Shown piece after piece: positions 34,955 through 48,982 of a stretch of DNA of 64,000 nt. The stretch lies in NCBI RefSeq assembly GCF_036373705.1, contig NC_089852.1:31199707-31263706 (forward strand), given 5' to 3'. This stretch comes from Amia ocellicauda (Eukaryota; Chordata; Actinopteri; Amiiformes; Amiidae). The notes below the pieces were generated by a model. The model saw only the letters and a list, made by a program, of their open reading frames with translations, had not been told where the DNA came from and made no database searches. Numbering within the stretch: the stretch's first letter is position 1; the number at the start of each line of letters is the position of its first letter. The position numbers were made by a program, and so were the translations under genes.

Positions 34955-36129
34955 AGTCTCCCCCTTATCTGCCAGGTGCCTGAGTTTGGCACAGAACAGT
35001 AACTTGTTACTCATGTACAGCAAACCCCCGATTTCCCTTACACACCTTTAACCATTTTGTTTTCTTTGATACAGGGACCCGAACAGAGTGTGTGTACATT
35101 AAATCAAAGTGCATTAAGTGTGTAATATTTGTAATTTTAAATGAACTGCTTAAATTAATAAAACTAATAATTGTAGCGGGTTTATTCTCCATTATCTAAA
35201 GAGACTCCGGATTCAGGGTGATTATCAGCTCCAGAGATTTTATTCAACGCAGGCCAGGGAGCCACCTATCACTCATGAAGCAATAAAGCAACTCTTAAAG
35301 AAATGACAGAAGAACAGTGAAAGATATACAGTGTATGTAGTTTTCATGGTCATACAGATTGGGAGGGCAGACCATGTACTTGTTGGAATCTGAAAGTATC
35401 TAATCTGTCACAATCAATCATCTGATATTGGTGTGAGGTGTGACAGAACAAGCTTGGTTCACTATTTTCTGAAGCAGACATCACATTCCGATCATAGCAG
35501 ATCATCACATACCTTTTGTGTTCAAGCAAGCAAACAGGAGCTATACCCAACTCTTGGATGTCTGCAGACCGGATTAGCAAACTTGTTTGTAAACTGAAGC
35601 TGCACCGAGCTATTGCCTTTATCCAAACCTGGTCTGCAACCTGCCTGCCAGCGAGGGTTACAGCCAATGTATTTATGAAAGTTATTTTCCCCCCCTCTTC
35701 AATAATAATGGGAAGCTAAACCCCTACTGAAATATTTGGGCCAGTTTTGTTATGCTATCCATGTGGAAACACCAGGTTTCTGGCACTGAAAATCCAATGC
35801 AATTGAAACTAGAAACAGGCTGCACCCTACCCCCCACAAAAACACCTGATCCTTGTTACACTGTGGTTTGGTCTCTGATAAAGCTACTGCTACTCTTCTC
35901 CACAAACAACCTTGTCAAATGACAATTAACAAGTATTCAATTCCAAGGTTTTTTTTGTTTTTTGTTTTTTTACCCAGAAAGGCCAATAGATATGCAAATT
36001 TAAAGAGAAAATCACAAAACATGCTCAGTTTTAAAAATATATAATCTTCATTGGTAGATTTTATTGACTGAAAAATACAAAGACATTCCAGTTATATATT
36101 AATGTTTAATCTTGATAACCTGCAGCTAG

Positions 36130-36370
36130 CTCTGTTAAGTTGCCCCCCCCTTACAGCACAAACGATAAATTGCATATATTTCGTTTAATGCCGTTGAAAT
36201 AAACGTTTGTGCTGCTTTGGTTTTGAAGATATTAAAATGTATTTATTTTCGACGAGTAACGTCAATCAGCCCCCCGCAACAACATAATCGCCCGAACATA
36301 TGTATTTCGTTTGTGCCGTTTAAACTAATGTTTCAGCTATTCTAATATTAAAGATATAAGGAAATACAAT
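36130..36370. repeat. second locus of the tigit-intron repeat family
   Basis: Phrases recur in the same order as in 31460-31640: GTTGAAATAAACGTTTGTGC, TTTTGAAGATATTAAA, ACGTCAATCAGCCCCCC, CATAATCGCCCGAACATA, then TTTCGTTTGTGCCGTTTAAA. Two partial units about 130 bases apart are visible. Divergence from the 31-kb copies is substantial. Confidence 0.6.
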
Positions 36371-36530
36371 TATAATTACATTATTTTTGCTGAAACTCCT
36401 GTTGCATATGAATAACCAACACAGTAGGCTACAGTCCTCGTACTAACAGGATCAGAAAACAGAATCGGATCCGGGCTCACTCCGGATCATGAAATGGCAC
36501 TGGAGCAGGTCCAGATGCGGCGGCGCTGAT

Positions 36531-37243
36531 GCGAGGTGACCCGGTATTGAGCAGCGCTGCGGTGAGTCTCTATTACAGCAGCTCTACAGGTAGTCAGTCA
36601 ATAACGCAACTTTCACAAAACTAACGGGATCCGGGATCCGATTTTGGTCTTGATCTCAATTGTGTACTAAACGGATCAGAGCTGAATCAGAGCTGCAACC
36701 TGATCACAATTCATGAGACTTAATTGAGCTGCTTATCCACCGGCACGGACAGCGCGGGTATAACACAGGCAAAGCCAGAGCTGTTTGGTGAGCAATATAT
36801 ATTAACACCATTACCATACTAATCCTCACAGGCAGGACTGATGCTGTAGTGGCATCAACTGCGAAGCGCAAATGTGACCTTAACTGATTTACAAAGATTT
36901 GCACTTTCAAATAAACAGGATGAACAGTGCTTCTGCTTTTGTGTTTTTATGGTGAGGTGCAGTTCGTGTGCGATTAGGTTTTTATTTGTAAGCAATGATG
37001 TAAATGTATTTCTCCAGCAGCCGCCGCAGCTCCACACAGCGGATGACTCGCACAGGCTGTGAAGCGGCCTCTCCAGTTACAATGGCATTAGTAAAACTCG
37101 CCTTTAAAAAAGATTTTAATGATCTGTTAGTTGCAAGTTTTAAATCATACTTTTGTTGCTACTGCTGTTGCATGTTTTGACTGCTTGACTTCTCACTCTG
37201 GATATGAGAAGAGCGGGTTATAAATAAAACGTATTATAGGATG

Positions 37244-37276
<33 letters not shown>

Positions 37277-37565
37277 GTAGTTGCTGAGATACAGAAACAG
37301 TGACGTAGCTTGCGATATGCACACCAGTGCGAAAAGCAGGCTGTGTACCTAGTGCTGGGGCAGAAGCAGACTGATGAACATGTATTGGGAAATGGAGTGA
37401 ACAATTAAGATTGATTTATTAATAAACTGTACAGCACTTTAGCACAGTATCATTTTGTGGAAGTTGTGTCATTGCCTCTTTCACTGTATCTGTAGAGCCA
37501 CGGTGAGATACGAGCTGCTGTAATAGACTGACCGCAGCGCTGCTCAATACCAGATCACACCTCGC
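36531..37565. repeat. pair of about 55-bp inverted repeats 0.93 kb apart
   Basis: 36531-36585 (GCGAGGTG, GGTATTGAGCAGCGCTGCGG, ATTACAGCAGCTC) matches the reverse complement of 37512-37565 with a few mismatches. The DNA between includes GATCCGG-rich sequence and a TTA microsatellite. These may be the terminal repeats of a non-autonomous transposon. No coding capacity or clear target duplication is seen. Confidence 0.5.
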
Positions 37566-38253
37566 AATTTCACAATGCTCCTGCAGCTTCTCCTCTTCAT
37601 CACATCATCTTTGCAGGTCTGACTTCTACTCTCTAGCTCGTACAAGAACTTGCTCAGCTGACCGCAGGGTGTGGTCATATGTAAGCGGTTTTCATGACAC
37701 GAAATAGACATTTCACCACGTCTTCCCTTTTTCCCCTAATCGTCCCGTTTAATTAAATACAGCGTTGAGCTTTATTTCACTTGTTGATGTCCTCAGTAAG
37801 TGTGGGGCAGATTCCACCCTGTGCAAAGACCCTTCCCGTCGCTCATGTCATGGTTGCGAGGGCAAAGGGTGAAGAGATTCTTTGAGATACAAGAACTTCC
37901 AAAAAGAAGTGAAAAAAAGCTAATTTGTTGACAGCAAATTTCACAATTAGGCATATATGCAAAATCAAACAGTAGCAGCATTAGTCTCCTCTGCAGAATA
38001 ATTAGTTTACAATAATTGAGAAGCTCTCTACTACACAGTATACTGTATAGATAGAATCTGTAATACCAAGGGCCTCTATTTTTAATTTGTTAGATCAGTT
38101 AGGTATTTTTATTTCAACATCAATAGTGAGTGTCCTCTGACATTTACTCTGGATGCCCTCTTGATTGGTAGAATTGAGAGTCAACAGTGGCAGCTCCTGC
38201 AGTGGATACAGCCCCCGCTCCTCACTGTGCCCCAGGGGAGCTGCAGTCTGCCC

Positions 38254-41200
38254 TCAGTTGTCCTGGCGTTGAGACCACTCGCTGTACCCCCCTGCGTAGT
38301 GATGCGCCCTACAGCAACACAGACAATTAGTGTAAAGGGTTACACACTGCTGAGGGAGGACTAGGTGTGGACTGCAGACTGAAGAGGTCCAGAGACGTAC
38401 CGCATGTACCCCAGGGCGACCGCTGTGTCCAGGGCGATCAGGCTCCTGCGTCCTGATTGGCATTGGAACACGATGTTGTCGTCTTCCTTCCTGGGGGCCT
38501 GCACCTTGAACAGTGCCTTGAAATCCACTGCAGGCATTTTCAGGGCCTCCTCCAGCTCCCTCACTATAGGGGAAAGAAGCACAGGATCTTCATTGCAGAT
38601 AAAAGTATCACTTCCATTTCAAACATTATTTCGAGACACACCAGAATCTCGTGGTCTCAAGAAAGTTGCTCAAAACTACTCAGTCAAGACATTTTACAGG
38701 ATTCCATTCTTTCAGACTCCCCTGCTGATTCTGCAACTGCAGCAGATAAGATTGACCTCATGATTATTAATCATAAATACAGCACATGTAAATTGGGCTG
38801 TCTGGTTACTCACATGGTATGTTTGTGGAGCCTGGAATTCTGCCTGCCTGGAACTCCTCTGGGCTTCTGACATCAAACAACTGCACACTGTGGCTTTCCA
38901 GCATCCCTTTCAACTGATCATAGGTAACCACTTTATTTGGGGAAAAACATACAGACAGAGGCACACATCACAGCAAGAACAGAAATCTACACTATTTGCT
39001 GTGACCACCCTTTGCCTTCAAAACAGCATCAATTCTTCTAGGTACACTTGCACACAGTTTTTAAGGAACTCGGCAGGTACAGTGAGGGAAAAAAGTATTT
39101 GATCCCCTGCTGATTTTGTACGTTTGCCTACTGACAAAGAAATGATCAGTCTATAATTTTAATGGTTGGTGTATTTTAACAGTGAGAGACAGAATAACAA
39201 CAACAAAAATCCAGAAAAACACATTTCAAAAAAGTTATAAATTGATTTGCATGTTAATGAGGGAAATAAGTATTTGACCCCTTCGACTTAGTACTTGGTG
39301 GCAAAACCCTTGTTGGCAATCACAGAGGTCAGACGTTTCTTGTAGTTGGCCACCAGGTTTGCACACATCTCAGGAGGGATTTTGTCCCACTCCTCTTTGC
39401 AGATCCTCTCCAAGTCATTATGGTTTCGAGGCTGACGTTTGGCAACTCGAACCTTCAGCTCCCTCCACAGATTTTCTATGGGATTAAGGTCTGGAGACTG
39501 GCTAGGCCACTCCAGGACCTTAATGTGCTTCTTCTTGAGCCACTCCTTTGTTGCCTTGGCTGTGTGTTTTGGGTCATTGTCATGCTGGAATACCCATCCA
39601 CGACCCATTTTCAATGCCCTGGCTGAAGGAAGGAGGTTCTCACCCAAGATTTGACGGTACATGGCCCCGTCCATCGTCCCTTTGATGCGGTGCAGTTGTC
39701 CTGTCCCCTTAGCAGAAAAACACCCCCAAAGCATAATGTTTCCACCTCCATGTTTGACGGTGGGGATGGTGTTCTTGGGGTCATTCCTCCTCCTCCAAAC
39801 ACGGCGAGTTGAGTTGATGCCAAAGAGCTCGATTTTGGTCTCATCTGACCACAACACTTTCACCCAGTTCTCCTCTGAATCATTCAGATGTTGGCAAACT
39901 TCAGACGGGCCTGTACATGTGCTTTCTTGAGCAGGGGGACCTTGTGGGCGCTGCAGGATTTCAGTCCTTCATGGCGTAGTGTGTTACCAATTGTTTTCTT
40001 GGTGACTATGGTCCCAGCTGCCTTGAGATCATTAACAAGATCCTCCCGTGTAGTTCTGGGCTGATTCCTCACCGTTCTTATGATCATTGAAACTCCACGA
40101 GGTGAGATCTTGCATGGATCCCCAGACCGAGGGAGACTGACAGTTATTTTGTGTTTCTTCCATTTGCGAATAATCGCACCAACTGTTGTCACCTTCTCAC
40201 CAAGCTGCTTGGCGATGGTCTTGTAGCCCATTCCAGCCTTGTGTAGGTCTACAATCTTGTCCCTGACATCCTTGGACAGCTCTTTGGTCTTGGCCATGGT
40301 GGAGAGTTTGGAATCTGATTGATTGATTGCTTCTGTGGACAGGTGTCTTTTATACAGGTAACGAGCTGAGATTAGGAGCACTCTCTTAAAGGGAGTGCTC
40401 CTAATCTCAGCTCGTTACCTGTATAAAAGACACCTGGGAGCCAGAAATCTTGCTGATTGATAGGGGATCAAATACTTATTTCCCGCATTAACATGCAAAT
40501 CAATTTATAACTTTTTTGAAATGCGTTTTTTCTGGATTTTTTTGTTGTTATTCTGTCTCTCACTGTTAAAATACACCTACCATTAAAATTATAGACTGAT
40601 CATTTCTTTGTCAGTGGGCAAACGTACAAAATCAGCAGTGGATCAAATACTTTTTTCCCTCACTGTAGGTTGGACCAAACATCTTGGAGAACTAACCACA
40701 GCTCTTCTATGGATTTAGGCAGCCTCAGTTGCTTCTCTCTCATCATGTAATCCCAGACAGACTCAATGATGTTGAGATCAGGGCTCTGTGGGGGCCATAC
40801 CTTCACTTCCAGGACTCCATGCTCTTCTTTATGCCGAAGATAGGTCTTAATGACTTTCCCTGTATGTTTGGGGTCGTTGTCATGCTGCAGAATACATTTG
40901 GGGCCAATCAGATGCCTCCCTGATGGTTTTGCATGATGGATAAGTATCTGCCTGTACTTCTCAGCATCGAGGGGACCATTAATTCTGACCAAATCCCCAA
41001 CTCCATTTGCAGAAATGCAGCGCCAAACTTGCAAGGAACCTCCACCATGCTTCACTGCTGCCTGCAGACACTCATTCGTGTACCGCTCTCCAGCCCTTCG
41101 ATGAACAAACTGCCTTCTGTTACAGCCAAATGTTTCAAATTTGGACTAATCAGTCCAGAGCACCTATTGCCATTTTTCTGCAGCCCAGTTCCTGTGCTTT

Positions 41201-42631
41201 CATGCATAGTTGAGTCGCTTGGCCTTGTTTCCATGTCGGAGGTATGGCTTTGTGGCCCCAAGTCTTCCATGAAGGCCCCGTCTGACCAGAAGACTTCTCC
41301 GGACAGTAGATGGGTGTACCAGGGTCCCACTGTTTTCTGCCAATTCTGAGCTGATGGCACTGCTGGACATCTTCCGATTGCAAAGGGAAGTGAGCATGAT
41401 GTGTCTTTCATCTGCTGCAGTAAGTTTCCTTGGCCGACCACTGCGTCTACGGTCCTCGACGTTGCCCGTTTCTTTGTGCTTCGTCAAAAGAGCTTGGACA
41501 GCACATCTGGAAACCCCTGTCTGCCTTGAAATGTCCGCCTGGGAGAGACCTTGCTGATGCAGTAGAACTACCTTGTGTCTTGTTGCTGTGCTCAGTCTTG
41601 CCATGCCCAGATCTGGCATGTTCATCTTGCAAATGATGTCCGGCCCATTGTCATTCTCAAGCTTTCAAATGATGTCAAATCCTTCCATTTGTTCTCTGAT
41701 GTGTTTAGTTTTTTCTGTCTCTTGTTATTCTAAGGTTAATTTGTGTTGTAGGCATTTTCTGGATTATCCGAGTTTAGCAACAAAGTTTCTGATTCACAAG
41801 TGGGAGCTGGTATTATGGATTGATCAAACCTATTTTCAGGCAGATGGATAGATTTCCACTGTTTGGGCAGCACTGCAATACATCTATTGAACACTTCTCG
41901 GACAACTTAATCCTTCATGCTATATTCCAATCTGAATCCTGTTCTCTTGGTTGGGTGAAGTCCAGGGGGCCTCGAAGACAATGTCTATACCTTTGTAAAT
42001 ACTTTGTATACAATCCCTTAGATAAATCTATATAAAATCAAGAGAGTAAACTTATTTGGGGCAGATTGTAAAAAACAAATCAAGCTACAATACATATAAC
42101 AGATATTTTAGTCAGTTTCTTCCACCAGTCTACTGGGTATGAAGAAGTTCCAGCACTTCTCAATTAATAATTAACAGGGCTTTGGTTACTCAAGTTGTTT
42201 GACAAAGAAACTTCAAGGACCCTTGCCCTATCCTACACCAACAACAGAGTCAGCAGTGGGGATGGGCTTTCCGTGAACTAAAGAGGGCTTTCCTGAATAA
42301 TATCCACTGAATCAATAACAATCATGAATACATTGTATGCACACCCACGAAACGTTAAAAATGCACCCACTGAAGGAGGCCCAAAAGCTGGCGAATGACT
42401 CCTATGGCATGCTAGAAGACATAGAAGAGAGCAAGGTCAATCAAGTATAGCCAGGGCTTGAAAAAGCACTTAAAATACTGTACCTCTGGGGTGCGATTCA
42501 CCCCGTGTTGCAGCCGAGGTCTTCAAACCACACAGGCTCTCCGGTTTGCGGTTGCAATAAGCGGCGCTGGCTTTGAGCCCGTCCGCTGCAGCCGCCACCA
42601 GCACCCTCCTCAATACGAGCATGAGCGCCAT
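38254..42631 (-). CDS. single-domain rhodanese (thiosulfate sulfurtransferase-like, TSTD family), four exons
   Basis: Predicted sulfurtransferase that moves sulfane sulfur from thiosulfate or a persulfide to a thiol acceptor such as glutathione. Exons in gene order are 42631-42484, 38930-38814, 38563-38401 and 38308-38254. Phases join (1, 1, 2) to give 160 aa. Exon 1 encodes an Arg/Ala-rich, acid-poor leader ([18 protein letters not shown]), suggesting mitochondrial import. The domain starts [11 protein letters not shown] and continues [18 protein letters not shown] and [14 protein letters not shown]. The active loop is FQCQSGRRS, with the catalytic Cys and the CX4R arginine. It ends HYAGGYSEW, as in human TSTD1. 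An upstream in-frame ATG at 42658 would add 9 residues. TSTD1 and TSTD3 cannot be separated by eye, so I give no symbol. Intron 1 (about 3.55 kb) is filled by two nested Tc1 elements. Confidence 0.88.
39288..40297 (-). pseudogene. Tc1 transposase with one frameshift
   Basis: Frame 1 starts at ATG 40297 ([20 protein letters not shown]) with the paired helix-turn-helix DNA-binding region ([18 protein letters not shown]). It runs to RLKFAN at about 39894. The frame then shifts by what looks like a 4-base loss, and frame 2 continues from [14 protein letters not shown], with the first Asp, through [17 protein letters not shown] and [14 protein letters not shown], with the second Asp. [13 protein letters not shown] carries the Glu, and ANKGFATKY precedes the stop at 39288. 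All three catalytic acids are present; the frameshift alone silences it. Confidence 0.9.
40340..40436. repeat. perfect 44-bp inverted repeat in the Tc1 leader
   Basis: The arms 40340-40383 and 40393-40436 are exact reverse complements with a 9-base spacer. The hairpin lies just upstream of the transposase start. Its RNA would be very stable. Confidence 0.93.
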
Positions 42632-43888
42632 GTTGGATATGAGCCGTGAAACCCGCATGTCTACCGGACCCGAGCGCTCCGCACGAAACAGAGCCCGGAT
42701 GTCTCTCCGAGGCCCTCTGCTGCCAATCATCACATATTGTATCTATTTATTAAATTTTAAACATCTGTAAAGCAGTAACGATTGTAACTTTCTCCAAAGT
42801 GATCAATCAAGTGAAGAAAGTATAAACCTCATCAGAGATATTGCATGTTGAATCTTTTTTAAATGTATGTTTTAAATCACAGATTTGTAAAACACACTCT
42901 TTATAGGCTACCGTGTTTTATAATAAAGTCATACATGACTATACCGGGATATCCCGCACACTCCCCTCTCCCTAAACCTGCGGGACTGTTACCAGCGCAT
43001 GACTACTGCAAGTACTGCAAAACATGAACTAACAAGCGACAGAAGATGTAGCTGTGTGAATTAATAATAATAATAATAATAATCCATGTTACGGTGAATA
43101 TGTTTATTACTAAAGCAAAGATGTGACATTCAGATTTACACATTTGTATTACATTTTTTCTATCATCCAATAACAGAAATAAAGGCAGCCTGCCACATGT
43201 TGAAATGTTTCGGCTGCGTCAGTGCGAAATATGCGGTGTAGGGCGGAGGAGGCAAGCAGCCGCTGCGGTGCTGACGGTGAAATACTGTGACAATGGGGGG
43301 TGGGGCACTTAAATATGAACATACCGATCAAATTAATTACAACTTTTTTTACAATATTATATTTACACTGGTTTCGAATCTACACTAAATGTGAGACTTG
43401 AATACACATATAAAACATTTTGTATGTATTATTATGGATTTCCTTGCCAGGTGTGCAACTTACAAATGCACATAATACGGGGAAATTAGGTTGAAATGTA
43501 TACGTACACCGCAGTGTACTTCGTCAAGTCTGCGCAGAATCTGCACAGCATCCCCCCGGGACCATCGCGGACCATCGCGGACCACACACCGACAGCACCC
43601 CCTCCTCAAACCCCCACACAAACGGACGCCCCCAGCCGCAAAGTCCAGCTCCGCCACTGATTCGTCTCAGATGTGTATCCGTATGACGCGCAGCTCTATA
43701 GGAGGAGAAACCAATGAGCCACGGCCCCGCGGTGGGACTGCTGATGGTACGGTCCGACGGTAGAGTCACATGACGTGAGCCACTGTATCGAGGAAGTGCA
43801 GGGTGGGGAGTCAGTTGTCTGGTTTGACTGCATTTGGAAAAGTTGATTTTGTCTTTCTGTCCTCGGCTCAGCTCAATCTCTAGTCATC
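42632..43888. promoter_or_regulatory. divergent promoter interval, rhodanese gene and cystatin gene
   Basis: The two genes start 1,257 bases apart on opposite strands. The right part (43500-43800) is CpG-rich for this window. It has CCAAT (43711), a TCACATGACGTGAGCC stretch (43766-43781) holding an E-box-like CATGAC and a CRE-like half site, and two tandem ATCGCGGACC motifs (43563-43582). No TATA box is obvious. The left part has an AATAAT microsatellite near 43063. This reading is inferred from base content and spacing. Confidence 0.5.
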
Positions 43889-45402
43889 ATGCCAATGTTG
43901 TGCGGAGGAACCGGCGAAACCAAGCCTGCCACGCCGGAGGTGCAAAAGATCTGCGACGAGGTGAGTCTAAGAGAGATCATTTATCAAGAGGAGGCAGTGA
44001 TTGGATAATGCAACTTATATCTAACTGCGTTTGAGTGCTGTGCATGTATAAAAGCTCACTTGAAAGTGCTCGCCATATCTTAATAATTATAGTTTTGCAC
44101 CCGGGTGTTACTTTCTCAGCCTGTTGAGTGAGACCCAATGAGGTGACACGAGTTATTTTGAATGCAGATGTGACTTACTGAGTCATGATAACATGATCCT
44201 GGTTATTGAATGAGTGAGTGAGTCATGGTTCTGTGATCGCTTTGCCTACAACATTGCCTTTTCTCTCTGTTTTCTCAGTCGGCACATTTTCAGTGCACTG
44301 CCTACCAGAGATGTCTGTCAATCTGTGTCCCATTTGTCAAGGAAACCGAGCAGTTGTTTAAATGAGATCTTCGGTTACTTTGAAAGCTTGCTGGAGTGCA
44401 AACCAAAACCTTAGAATGAGTTGAGATGTAGAGAGGGCTCTATTATAACCTGGCCTTTAAACCTGCCCCCCTTCCATGTTCAACTATTTTACAATGTGTA
44501 TGTGTGTGTCTAGACTAATACAGGAGTCTGCAATCCTGGCCCTGGAAAGATTCAGGTCTTTTTTGTTAAAGGACATGCTAACTCATGTTGGGTCTCTTTC
44601 CTCGCTGATTGTTTTAAAGCACTTTAAGGGATGGGACTGTGACTTTCCAGGATCAGGCTGCAAATCTGTACTACATGAATTAAACAAGCCAACAGCATAG
44701 ACTAGGGGGGGAAGTGTTTTTTTTTTTTTTTTTTTTTTTATACTAATACTGCCCTGTCTATGAATTCACTTCCAGGTCAAACTTCAGGTAGAAGAGAAGG
44801 CAGGGAAGACATTTGAGGTTTTCAATGCCAAGCAGTACAAGTCACAGGTAGTGGCTGGAACAAACTTCTTCATAAAGGTAAGGAGAGCATTGAGACCTGG
44901 GGGTGGTTTCCTGACTCCTCATCCTTCTCCTTTGGTTTTACAGCTTTTTTTCCTGCATGCATGGTGAACTTCCTCTTTTGCAGAAATATTCCAATACTGT
45001 GGAAAAAGGTGCCCTGGCTTCCTGTTAGCAACTGGCAGCAGCAATCAGGCTCTATACAACTGTGCTTAGACAAACCCAATTTCAAACAGGACAAGTATAC
45101 AATTGGAACATGAAGTTAAATTATTTTAATATTTTCTTTTGGGGTGATCTGTCAGAAGGCAACTGCGGATCACTGGGGATTTCCAAGACAGTGTGAAATC
45201 GGAGGTCTGTTAGCTTGTAGTCCGTCCTGAAGCTGATGGGGGTATGTGGTTTCTTTGTCATTTTGTATCGTAGGTCCACACCGGAGGAGACGACTTTGTG
45301 CATGTCCGTGTTCACCAGGCCCTGCCTCACGAGAATCAAAAGCTGACGGTGCACAGCCTACAGTCCTCCAAGACTAAGGAGGATGACATTGTGTATTTCT
45401 GA
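43889..45402 (+). CDS. cstb: stefin (cystatin B-like) cysteine protease inhibitor, three exons
   Basis: Cytosolic inhibitor of papain-like cathepsins. Exons 43889-43960, 44776-44877 and 45274-45402 (24, 34 and 42 codons plus stop) are all phase 0, the standard stefin arrangement, and give 100 aa with no signal peptide. The N-terminal trunk [16 protein letters not shown] carries the conserved glycine. The first hairpin loop is QVVAGTN (family QXVXG). The second binding loop is LPHENQK. The protein ends DDIVYF. Overall it resembles human CSTB slightly more than CSTA (MLCGG start, no other cysteine run). The neighbours (mix23, fam162a) match those of human CSTA, so the symbol could equally be a csta/cst14-type name. 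A second ATG lies two codons into the frame. AATAAA at 45886 may be the polyadenylation signal. Confidence 0.93.
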
Positions 45403-46706
45403 TCCTGTGGTGTAGCACCTTCCTGCCACTGTGGAGGAATTTGTAACCCTGGTGCCTAACATGTCCTCATACTCCCAAGCCTCATGAATTTTATATGACT
45501 GTAGGCTTTTGAGTAGCCCATTATTATTATTATTTTCTAATTTAGGCTTTAGATTTTGGTAAATATGTACTCCTAATCCAGTAACCAGGCAAATCAATCT
45601 AGTTCTAGAGAAACCATTTGGAAAAACTGAGCTTCTGTTTTCTAACTGTCAGTGGAGGTTTAGCTGTGAAAGGTGTTGCACACATTGTTTTAAATCGATC
45701 TCGATGTGATCTAGCACCCTTTGCCAAAGTTTCTGCAAAGCGCTTCACAGCATTAATGTGTACAGGCAGTACATTATGAGAGTACCGATTGGTCTGGAAA
45801 TGAAAAATAAGCAGCATTAATCCATTGCAGTTGGAAAACAGAAATTCATATTTAAAACTGATTAACTTGTTCTGTGTAATTGAACAATAAAATATTTTCT
45901 TCTGACAGAAGCTGTTTTCAGTCCTTTTGTTACCCCAGTGCACCAATAATCCTGGCAGTGTCTTCAGGGTCTTCACAATGCCTTCTGCATCTGAAAGGGT
46001 GAATGAGCCTAACCTTTCGTTCTGAAGGAAAAAGTTGGAAAGCCAGGTGATTGAATCATGGCTTTTGGTCAGTTTAAGTACAGCCACCTGTCTCCCCTAT
46101 AGTCTGACTCATACCATTATTCATTTGCCCTCCATAAGTAAGTGATGAAATCCAAGATGACTGAAACCCACACACACCAGCTCATAACAGCCTTCAGCGT
46201 GAGGTGGGGCAGATCTGGTGTCACTGGAACTCGGAAGGAAAGGTATATTGGGTAAATAACTGTTAGTTATTTGATCAACTTGTCTTGGGCAACACTATTT
46301 GAGAATGCACTGGGTTCATGGGAAAGAATCTCATGGAAATTGTACATGCCTAGATGTCCAGGTGGTCATTTGCTGGTCTTCTCAATACCTCCTCCTGGGA
46401 GGTCCTTGGACCAGCCACCCTCATCTCTGCAAGTCACACACAAAGCAATCACCACAGAAACCTTAAACGCATTTCATTGTTATAAAACTATTTTTTTATA
46501 CATTGTTTGTAAAGAAAAACATAAACAGGTAAATCACAGAGAATGGAGAAGTTTTTCTTTGAGACTAACAGATCGAGGTGGCGAGACTCCTCTGTTGGCG
46601 CTGGCGAGGAGGCACCTGTGTGCCAGGTGCGAGTGGTCCTCTGTGCAGTTGCCACCACGTTTCCAGATCCGTTGCAGACGCTGTGCTAGCTGCCTCAGAG
46701 TGGGAG
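45403..46706. other. convergent 3' UTR interval
   Basis: The interval between the cystatin gene (plus) and mix23 (minus) contains the cystatin 3' UTR with AATAAA at 45886-45891, then unique sequence. The open frames on both strands have no recognised family. Confidence 0.5.

Positions 46707-48982
<2,276 letters not shown>

Larger units (their letters stand above)
34955..38253. other. tigit to rhodanese intergenic DNA
   Basis: No coding exon is recognised. It contains the tigit 3' UTR at the left, the repeats at 36130-37565 listed separately, a TTA microsatellite at 37247-37276, and the likely 3' UTR of the minus-strand rhodanese gene at the right (TTTATT, a reverse AATAAA, near 38108). Confidence 0.5.
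39080..40665 (-). mobile_element. young, nearly complete Tc1-like transposon
   Basis: A 1,586-bp element flanked by TA (39078-39079 and 40666-40667). Its long, near-identical terminal inverted repeats start CAGTGAGGGAAAAAAGTATT, each over 200 bases. It encodes a DD34E transposase on the minus strand (listed separately). A 44-bp perfect hairpin lies in the leader at 40340-40436. The repeats are much better preserved than those of other Tc1 copies here, so it is the most recent insertion in the window. Confidence 0.93.
38975..41640 (-). mobile_element. older Tc1-like transposon, split by a younger one
   Basis: Minus-strand transposase coding starts near 41601 ([19 protein letters not shown], helix-turn-helix; [15 protein letters not shown]). 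After frameshifts it continues with [30 protein letters not shown] and [18 protein letters not shown] (41055-40668). The C-terminal part resumes beyond the younger insertion at 39077 and ends near 38975. Removing 39080-40667 rejoins the older gene at a single TA. Outer terminal repeats are not clear. Confidence 0.82.

Noticed and set aside
39288-40381. Tc1 frames as a host gene in the rhodanese intron
   Set aside because: They lie between long terminal inverted repeats with TA duplications, and the frame is broken once. They are a transposon.
44517-44665. Possible MITE in cystatin intron 1 (CAATCCTGGCCCTGG ... CCAGGATCAGG)
   Set aside because: The short inverted match is suggestive, but the body has no second copy in the window, so I do not list it as a feature.
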